NCBI GenBank assembly: GCA_024280935.1
Contig: JAJRPE010000584.1
Location: 1 to 32,087 of the forward strand
Direction: 5' to 3'
DNA length: 32,087 nucleotides
DNA from: Candidatus Hydrogenedentota bacterium
Lineage (GTDB): Bacteria; Hydrogenedentota; Hydrogenedentia; Hydrogenedentales; JAEUWI01
Each line of letters begins with the position of its first letter. The stretch's first letter is position 1. Below, piece after piece: positions 15,963-22,758 of the stretch. The position numbers were made by a program, and so were the translations under genes. Below the pieces are notes generated by a model, which had not been told where the DNA came from, made no database searches, and worked only from the letters and a program-made list of their open reading frames with translations.

Positions 15963-17723
15963 TCAGCCCCGGTCCTGCTCGGTGAGTCTTTCCATCTTTG
16001 CGGCGCTGGTGCGCTTGGCTTCGGGGACGAGTTCGCCGAACCAGGCATCGTTCTTTCGGAGCACCTGAACGGCGCGGTGGCAGACTTCGCAGGAGACTTC
16101 GGCCCCCTCAAAGGTGCTCTCGTCGAGCCGGATGAAGGTACTGCAGAAAGGACAGGCGATGCTCTTTTCGGAACTTTTGTGGTAATCCTGCAGGATACGG
16201 TCGATCTTTCCGCTCCGAAAACATCGAATCAGCGCGTCGGCGCATTCGGGATCGAACTGAGTGCCTTTGTTTTCCTCGATAATCTGGATGGCTTTTTCAG
16301 GATCGAGGCCCTTGCGGTAGGGACGGTTGCTGGTGATGGCGTCGAAGGTGTCGCCCACGGCGAGGGCACGGCCCTCAATGGGGATTTCCTCGCCCTTGAG
16401 GCCGTAGGGGTAGCCTTTGCCATCGTAGCGTTCGTGGTGGTAGAGGCAATAGGGTATGAGGGGCTCAAGAAACTTGACATTTTCCATGAGCTGGGCACCC
16501 TTTTCGGGGTGAACCTTGATCTTGTCAAACTCTTCGTCGGTAAGGCGGTCCGGCTTTCTCAGGATAGCGTCATCGACGGCGATTTTGCCCACATCGTGGA
16601 GGACCCCGCCCATGCGAACTTCCTTGAGTTTTTCTTCGGACCAACCCAATTCCCTGGCGACTTCGAGGGTGAAATTGGTGACGCGCCACGTGTGGCCCAC
16701 GGTGTAGTGATCCCGCATTTCGATGGCATTTGCCAACACGATGAGGGTGTCTTCATAGGCTTTTTCCAATTGGCGAACATACTGGGCATTCTTGATGGCC
16801 ACGCCAGAGGGCCCTGAAAGGGCCACCAGAAGTTCGAGATCGCTGTCAACAAAGGCGTTGGTTGTGCCCCGCGTATCGACGTAGATAACGCCGAGCCGTT
16901 CGTCCTGGCAGGCGAGGGGGGCGCACATGGCCGAAGAAATGTTTTGACTGATAATGCTGGCCCCCGCCTCAAAGCGGGAATCGTCGGCCGCGTCGAAAGT
17001 GATAATGGCTTCGCCATGCTCGTAGGCCCGGTTTACAATGGAAGAACTGATCGTAACCTCGGCGTTTTCCGAGCCGGAGCGCACGTATTCTGTAACAAGC
17101 TCGCCGCTTTCAGGGTCATGCAGCAAGATGACACCATTGTGGGCGGGTATGAGTTGAAAAATCTCTTCCATGACCCGCTCGAAGAGTTTGTTCAGATCAC
17201 GCTCGCTGGTAATGATCTCGTTGGCCTTATAGACCGCCCGAAGCCGCTGTTGCGTTTCCGAGAGTATCTTCGAATCATTCGCGGCCCCGACGGGTGCCTG
17301 GAAGAAGGTCTCGAAAACATTGGATGCCTTGGCACCTTCGATGTCACTGCCGGTAGAATCATCGAAGCGAACGCCGCCGCTGCCCTCATCGACCGCTTTC
17401 TGCGCGGCTTCTTGCGCCTCGTCGCCAGAAAGGGCCTCCGATTCGAAGCGAAGCTCCTGGGTGCCCAGATGAAGGAGATCACCGCTGGACAGCTTGTACT
17501 CCAGAATACGGCGCTCACCGACGAAGCTGCCATTGCCACTGCCCAAATCGCGCAGCATCGTGGCCCCGTCTTTTTGCTCTATGACGGCGTGTTGGCGCGA
17601 AATCTGGAGATCTTCCAACTGCAAGTCATTGTCTGGATTTCGACCAATAGACAACTTGGTATTGATGTCGAAGGATTTACCCTGAAGGGGTCCTGTCAGT
17701 ACAACCACCCGTTCTTTTCTCAT
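15963..17723 (-). CDS. FHA-GAF-HD-GYP-zinc-ribbon signalling protein (probable c-di-GMP phosphodiesterase)
   Basis: Multi-domain protein of about 586 residues. An FHA domain (about 5-95; SIGRNPDNDLQL, SRQHAVIE, GSGNGSFVG) reads phosphothreonine peptides. A GAF domain (about 165-310) follows. The HD-GYP domain (about 335-500) has GVLHDVGK, HHERYDGKGYP and DTFDAITSNRPYR, the full catalytic set of c-di-GMP phosphodiesterases. The tail has a two-pair cysteine zinc ribbon (CPFC ... CEVC). The track starts at a TTG at 17771, but the ATG at 17723 has GGGAG at good spacing and begins directly at the FHA strand, so I prefer it. It is divergent from the EPS operon and likely adjusts c-di-GMP in response to a kinase or small-molecule signal. 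Confidence 0.93.
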   Translation of the reverse strand: MRKERVVVLTGPLQGKSFDINTKLSIGRNPDNDLQLEDLQISRQHAVIEQKDGATMLRDLGSGNGSFVGERRILEYKLSSGDLLHLGTQELRFESEALSGDEAQEAAQKAVDEGSGGVRFDDSTGSDIEGAKASNVFETFFQAPVGAANDSKILSETQQRLRAVYKANEIITSERDLNKLFERVMEEIFQLIPAHNGVILLHDPESGELVTEYVRSGSENAEVTISSSIVNRAYEHGEAIITFDAADDSRFEAGASIISQNISSAMCAPLACQDERLGVIYVDTRGTTNAFVDSDLELLVALSGPSGVAIKNAQYVRQLEKAYEDTLIVLANAIEMRDHYTVGHTWRVTNFTLEVARELGWSEEKLKEVRMGGVLHDVGKIAVDDAILRKPDRLTDEEFDKIKVHPEKGAQLMENVKFLEPLIPYCLYHHERYDGKGYPYGLKGEEIPIEGRALAVGDTFDAITSNRPYRKGLDPEKAIQIIEENKGTQFDPECADALIRCFRSGKIDRILQDYHKSSEKSIACPFCSTFIRLDESTFEGAEVSCEVCHRAVQVLRKNDAWFGELVPEAKRTSAAKMERLTEQDRG

Positions 17724-17859
17724 GCCATCTAAACTCCCGCCGTGCTTCGGGTTCGCTGCGTCAGTGCTCAATAAAACCTGCTAAGACGGCAGGGCCACCG
17801 CCGGTTGCCACCCCCGCAGCAAAGGGGGTAAACGGGGCCGTGAACACCTGCTCATCAGG

Positions 17860-17888
17860 CTTATAGCATGACTGAACGTAGAAACCAA
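17860..17888 (-). promoter_or_regulatory. Candidate sigma70 promoter for the FHA-HD-GYP gene
   Basis: On the minus strand: TTGGTT, 17-nt spacer, TATAAG (5 of 6 at -10). It would leave a leader of about 130 nt before the ATG at 17723. Confidence 0.4.
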
Positions 17889-18211
17889 GTCAATAGTAAA
17901 GCCTGGCCCTTCGTATCGCCCATCTCATGGAGTCTACGCTATGGCCGACATTCGAAGCGCAGAACTGCGAATTCCGCGAGTAGTTGGTTGACAGCCATGG
18001 TCTATTGGCGTATTATTAGGGGCGCTTAGATTGAAGCGTATTGATCGTTTAACGGGTGTGCCGTTACGTACTATCGGCACCGCCAGTAGTGGTGCAATTG
18101 GCCCAAGTCGGCAAATGGCGAGGTTTGTCTTGACGACGTTTCGATCCGCGTACCACCCAGGCATGAATGCTGGCTCCTTTTCTACCCGAGATTGGACTGG
18201 TGGCGGTCGCC

Positions 18212-18225
18212 GGGTGGAAATTTGC
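18212..18225 (+). promoter_or_regulatory. Possible sigma54 (-24/-12) promoter of the EPS operon
   Basis: GG at 18212-18213 and GC at 18224-18225 are separated by 10 nt, in the context CGGGTGGAAATTTGCT. The -12 half (TTTGCT) fits well and the -24 half (compare TGGCAC) poorly. The predicted start near 18236 is just before the first gene. An NtrC-type activator is encoded nearby. Confidence 0.3.
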
Positions 18226-18253
18226 TAACCAGGCATTGAATTAAGGCAGGCGT

Positions 18254-19279
18254 ATGCGCATGGATGGAACGCAAACCTATTTACGGCAGTTTGGCCTGAC
18301 TGAACAGCCCTTTGCTCCCACAGCGGACCCGGTGTATTTCTATGCGACCGAAGGGCACAAGGAGTGCCTCTATCGCCTTTGGAATACTATCGATGCGTGC
18401 CACGGAATTGCCGTTGTACTGGGAAACTATGGCACCGGGAAGACGACGTTGCTGCGCAAGCTGATGACCGGCATGGCGGCGGATCCAGAGCGCTATATGA
18501 CCGCCGTCATTGGCTCCCCTATTCCTTCCTGGACCAGCTTTGCCCTGCTGGAGAGTATCGTCGCACAATTTGGGTTGCGGCCTGCGGAACAGTCGTTTGT
18601 GGCCTACATGGAGGCCCTCAATCAGCATTTGCTGGAAAACCGCCACCGTGTCTGCACGCTGATTATCGACGATGCGCAAAATCTGAACAAACGCGGCCAG
18701 TTGGAGTTGCTGCGCTTGGTTCAAAATCTGGAAACCCAGCAGCAGAAGTTGCTCAATCTCGTGTTTTTTGCCCAGTTGGAGTGGACACAGGTGCTCCAGG
18801 CCGCACCGAATTTCGAGCAGCGCATTAATCTCACGTACACTTTGGAATCGATCCAATATGAAGAGGCCAGGCAGTTTGTGGAGTTTCGTCTCCGCCAAGC
18901 GGGATCGCAGCCCGATGTGGGGCCCGTATTCGAGGAAGGGGCGCTTCGGGCTATCCACGCCTATGCGGAAGGAAGCCCCCGCGTCATCGTTACGTTGTGC
19001 CGAAACTCACTTTTATTGGCCGCTCAGCTAAAGACTCGGCATATATCGCACGATATAGTAGTACACACGATTGAAAAGACCACGCTGCCGAACCCGGAGA
19101 AACGGGCACGCGTTGCGGCGGTCGTTGGTGCGTTCGTTCGACCACCAGCGCCGGTGACGCCAGCGATGGGCGGTGGGCCACGAGAACGAAATGCGCGTGC
19201 GCAACAGACGCGGGATCAGCGAGCTGCTGATTTACTGTTGCGTTCTTCACGGACGAGACAAGGTCAGGGATCGGGCTGA
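18254..19279 (+). CDS. ExeA / XrtA-associated type AAA ATPase
   Basis: Cytoplasmic AAA ATPase of 341 residues opening the EPS operon. It begins with the family signature FGLTEQPFAPTADPVYFYAT, has Walker A GNYGTGKTTLL at about 57-67, Walker B TLIIDDAQNL at about 135-144, and continues to ATPase helices with EGSPRVIVTLC near 240. This matches the GspA/ExeA-like ATPases found in exosortase/EPS loci and type II secretion, where ExeA helps secretin assembly through the peptidoglycan. The last 60 residues are Arg/Ala/Gln-rich and probably disordered. The ExeA C-terminal peptidoglycan-binding domain is absent. AAGG lies 7 nt before the ATG at 18254; a second ATG six bases on is possible. The next gene starts 2 nt after the stop. 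Confidence 0.9.
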   Translation: MRMDGTQTYLRQFGLTEQPFAPTADPVYFYATEGHKECLYRLWNTIDACHGIAVVLGNYGTGKTTLLRKLMTGMAADPERYMTAVIGSPIPSWTSFALLESIVAQFGLRPAEQSFVAYMEALNQHLLENRHRVCTLIIDDAQNLNKRGQLELLRLVQNLETQQQKLLNLVFFAQLEWTQVLQAAPNFEQRINLTYTLESIQYEEARQFVEFRLRQAGSQPDVGPVFEEGALRAIHAYAEGSPRVIVTLCRNSLLLAAQLKTRHISHDIVVHTIEKTTLPNPEKRARVAAVVGAFVRPPAPVTPAMGGGPRERNARAQQTRDQRAADLLLRSSRTRQGQGSG

Positions 19280-19281
19280 AT

Positions 19282-21216
19282 ATGCCACCAGGTGCCGAAC
19301 AAGAGCAAGAACCCTTCATGGATGGCGGTGATCCCCATGTCCGTCAGCAGTTGGATTCCATTGATGGTGATTTCATGGCGGGCGTGCCCGATGATGATCG
19401 CTTTGGAAGTGGCGTGCCCGATGGGCAACGGGCCAATTCGATTGACTTTATCCAGATGACGGGGCTAACAAGAGCCCCTCTGCACGATTCCTCGCCCGCC
19501 ATCGATTCACTTGGAAACCTTGCTCCCTCTGCCGACCTCAACCCGGCTGCGCCTGTGAGTTTTTATGAGAAGGGTGTGGCTGATGTGGATGATGGCGGCC
19601 CCGGTGGCGCAAGTGGCCTTGCCGATGCGGCGCTGGATTCAAATCTTGTGCCGGATACCGGGTCCGATGCCTTGCATGGAGCCCCGCCATCGCCTTCCGC
19701 AGAAGCGTTTAAGGATATTGTGGCCGGATTGGATTCGGGAAGCATTGCGCCCGAGGCCGCCATCGATTCCGCGTCTGAAGAGGTGGCCGCAGGACTTGAA
19801 GGGGCCACGGAAGGGACGCTGGACGAACGTTCGGCCTCTTCGGACCTTCTGTCCATGCTTGACGCGATTGAAGAGGCTTCGCCTGAACCGCCCGAATCCG
19901 GCGGGGACCAGCAGCGGCAACTGTCCGGATCGGACCCTGTGGAGGCTGCCCCGGCTGTCGATCTTGATGGAACAACGGACGATTGGGATGCCTTGCTTGA
20001 CTCGGTTTCTTCCGATCGTACACAGGCAGAGCCGACGACACCCTCGATGCCGGGCCTCGGTAACGAAGCGCTCGTTGAAGCAGAGCAACTCATGCAAGAG
20101 CTCGGCCAGACCACGGGTGATGCCTTCTCGCCGGACGCTCCGAAATCTGCCGCCCCGCCGAGCCTCTTGCCGACCTACACCACCACCACGCCGACCGCTC
20201 CTGAATTGGATGGGGAGTTGGCCTATAACTATAGCGCGGTGCCCGCACGCCGCCGCTCCAAGCGCCACTCACGCGCCACCCGGCGGAGCAGGAAGGCCAT
20301 TAAGCTTGTTGCTGCGGTGGCAATTCTTGTGGCGTGTGTTGCCGCAGCCTATGTGTATGTAGTGCGTCCCACGCTCGAACAGGCGGAGGATTTGGAAGCA
20401 AAAGCGGAGCGGCTCCTGTCGGAGAACCGTTATGAAGAAGCTTCCAAGGTCTACGCAAAGCTTTCCACTGATCCCGTGCGGGGGGCGGAGGCCCAGTTCC
20501 AGGCAGCCTATGTCTTGACCCTTGAAGCACCGGGTGGGATGGATGCCAAGAGTCAGCGATATCGTTTGGCGTTGACCCGGTTTGCATCATTCATTGAGGC
20601 CAACCCGCAACATCCGAAGCGCACGCGTGCGCAGACCCTGATGGGACGGCTGCACTACGAGCTAGCCGAGTATGACGAGGCCATTTCCATTCTCCGTGAT
20701 CAGGTAAGCCCGCTGGATGATCCGCAGGCGGCCCTGACCATGTTGCGCTATCTGGCGAGGTCCTACAGCCAGAAAGCCGATTATGAGGCGGCCGAAAGCG
20801 CCTTTCTTCAGGCCGCGCTGTTGCCGGGCAATTACAGTGTGGACACCGACTATCGGGAACTTGGCGGGATGTTTCAGACCCGCGCCGACCTCGCGAAGAC
20901 CGACGGAGAGCGTGCTGCGTTCATGAAAACGGCGGTGGAGTATTGGCACAAGGCGATTCAACAGCCTGGTATAGAACCCGGCCAGAAAGCGGCCTTGGAA
21001 GAAAAGTTGGATTGGTTTGTGTTTCAGGATAGCGGGGAGCGCATGAACGCGGTGAAGGGCACGCCTTCAATGGCGGACAAACCCGAATTCGAGATACCGG
21101 CAGTGCCCGTGTCCAGTTCCGAACAGGCTCCCGTTGATGGCGACCACGAACCCGAGCCTGGTGCGGAGTTTCCCACGATTGAGACAACGAATAATTCTGT
21201 GCCCGAGACCGAATAG
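19282..21216 (+). CDS. Membrane-anchored TPR protein with a long acidic N-terminal region
   Basis: Protein of 644 residues. Residues 1-320 are low-complexity, rich in Asp, Glu, Ser, Ala, Pro and Gly, and look disordered. A strongly basic strip (RRRSKRHSRATRRSRK) precedes one membrane helix at about 339-362 (LVAAVAILVACVAAAYVYVV). By the positive-inside rule the long acidic part is cytoplasmic. The remaining ~280 residues outside the membrane contain tetratricopeptide-like helix pairs (AERLLSENRYEEASKVYAKL, LMGRLHYELAEYDEAISIL). The tail is Pro/Glu-rich. It lies between the ATPase and secretin genes with a 2-nt gap upstream and about 55 nt downstream. A role as assembly scaffold between the two is plausible but inferred; I recognise no named family over the full length. 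Confidence 0.85.
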   Translation: MPPGAEQEQEPFMDGGDPHVRQQLDSIDGDFMAGVPDDDRFGSGVPDGQRANSIDFIQMTGLTRAPLHDSSPAIDSLGNLAPSADLNPAAPVSFYEKGVADVDDGGPGGASGLADAALDSNLVPDTGSDALHGAPPSPSAEAFKDIVAGLDSGSIAPEAAIDSASEEVAAGLEGATEGTLDERSASSDLLSMLDAIEEASPEPPESGGDQQRQLSGSDPVEAAPAVDLDGTTDDWDALLDSVSSDRTQAEPTTPSMPGLGNEALVEAEQLMQELGQTTGDAFSPDAPKSAAPPSLLPTYTTTTPTAPELDGELAYNYSAVPARRRSKRHSRATRRSRKAIKLVAAVAILVACVAAAYVYVVRPTLEQAEDLEAKAERLLSENRYEEASKVYAKLSTDPVRGAEAQFQAAYVLTLEAPGGMDAKSQRYRLALTRFASFIEANPQHPKRTRAQTLMGRLHYELAEYDEAISILRDQVSPLDDPQAALTMLRYLARSYSQKADYEAAESAFLQAALLPGNYSVDTDYRELGGMFQTRADLAKTDGERAAFMKTAVEYWHKAIQQPGIEPGQKAALEEKLDWFVFQDSGERMNAVKGTPSMADKPEFEIPAVPVSSSEQAPVDGDHEPEPGAEFPTIETTNNSVPETE

Positions 21217-21273
21217 GCCGTAAAATACCCGGTGCGCCGGGCTTTATAGTGTAACCCTGTGGAGTGGAAGATC

Positions 21274-22755
21274 ATGTCAGCCCAGATACGATTATTTGTC
21301 GGCGCGTGCCTCGTAGCGATGCTTATTGCGGCTTCGCCAATGGCCGCCGCCGAGTCGGCGGGAGATGACACCTTGCAGCCGGGCGAACTCGTCTTTGTCA
21401 ACGTGCATCGCCAGCCGGAGCTTTCGACTACGACGCAACTGGACAGCCAGGGCAATGTGGATATGCCGTACATCGGCAACGTGTCCCTCAAGGGGCTGAA
21501 TCTTTCCGACGCGGGCGCCCGGGTTTCCATGGGCCTGAAAAGCATCCTCAAGAATCCGAGGGTTACGATCACGCGCAGTGCGGAAGGAGCTCCCTCCCTG
21601 CCGGGCGGATTCATGCGCACGCAGTCGATGCAAACGCAGGTGGTTTCCTTGAACAACGCCGACGCGGGCACCCTGGAGAAAGCCCTTTCCGGCATGTCGA
21701 CAGCGGGTGGAAACGTAAGCTACGACCCCAATACAAACAGCATGATTCTCACCGACGAGTCGGGCACCTTGCAAAATATGATTTCGGTGATTCGCGAGCT
21801 GGACCAGATGGAATCGCAGATCACGCAAGTGATGATAGAGGCCAAAATAGTCGAAGTTGAAACGGCGGCGGCCAAGGAATTGGGTATCCGCTGGTTTGCC
21901 CAGGGAGACCGTATCGGCACGGGTTACACGCCATCGCCCCGGCAGGATGCCCTGCTCAATTCAATTCGGCAATCGGTGGGGCCGGGTTTCAACGAAACGA
22001 TCACGTCATCGGGCGGACGGGGTGGTGGTCTTGACCGGCGCTTTCTCGGTGACGAAGTATTTGACCGGCGTCTTCAGGTGCCGGTCCAAGTTGCCGCGCC
22101 GGGGCAGATGTTTCTCGGCTATATGAACAAGGGTATTGATTTGGGTGTCATGCTGGATGCACTGGTGGCCGATGACAAAGCCGAATTGCTGGCATCGCCT
22201 TATGTGGGCACGGTGAACCACAAGCCCGCTGTGATTCGGATGACCGAAGAATTTCCCTATACGGAAATAGGGACCGCAGGCTTTTCCTCGGTGCAAAACG
22301 TTCAGTTCCTGGAAATCGGCATTGTGATGGAAGTTATTCCTCATGTACGCCGTGATCCCAATGGGGAACGGTATGTACTGGTGGAATTGAAGCCGGAAGT
22401 TTCTACGGCGGTAGGGGTTTCCAATGGGGTTCCAGTTCGCGCCATACGCAGCAGCAACAGCCAACGCATCGTTCGGGACGGCCAGACCTTGGTCATCGGC
22501 GGTATTGTTATGGCCGACAACCACACGGTCGTGCAGAAATTGCCGGGACTGGGCAACCTTCCCGTATTCGGCAACCTCTTTAAGCACAAGGAACGCAGCC
22601 GAACCAGCCGCGAGCTTATGATATTCGTGACACCCACCATCCACGACAAACCCGAAGACATCCGTTGGGAGCGGAGTTTGGATATGGATGGTTTCGGTCA
22701 CAATGATGCCTTTCTTGCTGCCCTTGAGTCTCGGGCCGAAGTACGGAAGGACTAG
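21274..22755 (+). CDS. Polysaccharide export (Wza-like) / secretin hybrid outer-membrane protein
   Basis: Secreted protein of 493 residues from the ATG at 21274, which has GGAG 9 nt upstream; the track's GTG at 21259 would put extra residues before a good signal peptide (LFVGACLVAMLIAASPMAAA). Residues about 28-112 match the polysaccharide export domain (LQPGELVFVNVHRQPELSTT, GNVDMPYIGNVSLKGL). From about 118 a secretin N-domain follows (QVVSLNNADAGTLEKAL, VMIEAKIVEVE). The C-terminal half is a type II/III secretin pore, with LDALVADDKAELLASPYV, GQTLVIGGIV, LPGLGNLPVFGNLF and RELMIFVTPTI. So the usual Wza entry domain is joined to a secretin barrel. It probably forms the outer-membrane exit for the polysaccharide. 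It has no lipoprotein cysteine. Confidence 0.9.
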   Translation: MSAQIRLFVGACLVAMLIAASPMAAAESAGDDTLQPGELVFVNVHRQPELSTTTQLDSQGNVDMPYIGNVSLKGLNLSDAGARVSMGLKSILKNPRVTITRSAEGAPSLPGGFMRTQSMQTQVVSLNNADAGTLEKALSGMSTAGGNVSYDPNTNSMILTDESGTLQNMISVIRELDQMESQITQVMIEAKIVEVETAAAKELGIRWFAQGDRIGTGYTPSPRQDALLNSIRQSVGPGFNETITSSGGRGGGLDRRFLGDEVFDRRLQVPVQVAAPGQMFLGYMNKGIDLGVMLDALVADDKAELLASPYVGTVNHKPAVIRMTEEFPYTEIGTAGFSSVQNVQFLEIGIVMEVIPHVRRDPNGERYVLVELKPEVSTAVGVSNGVPVRAIRSSNSQRIVRDGQTLVIGGIVMADNHTVVQKLPGLGNLPVFGNLFKHKERSRTSRELMIFVTPTIHDKPEDIRWERSLDMDGFGHNDAFLAALESRAEVRKD

Positions 22756-22758
22756 GCC

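Larger units (their letters stand above)
17724..18253. other. Divergent promoter region between the HD-GYP gene and the EPS operon
   Basis: About 530 bp without a credible gene. It holds a candidate sigma70 promoter for the minus-strand gene (17860-17888) and a possible sigma54 site for the operon (18212-18225). The middle, 17934-18200, shows only short shadow ORFs. Confidence 0.5.
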
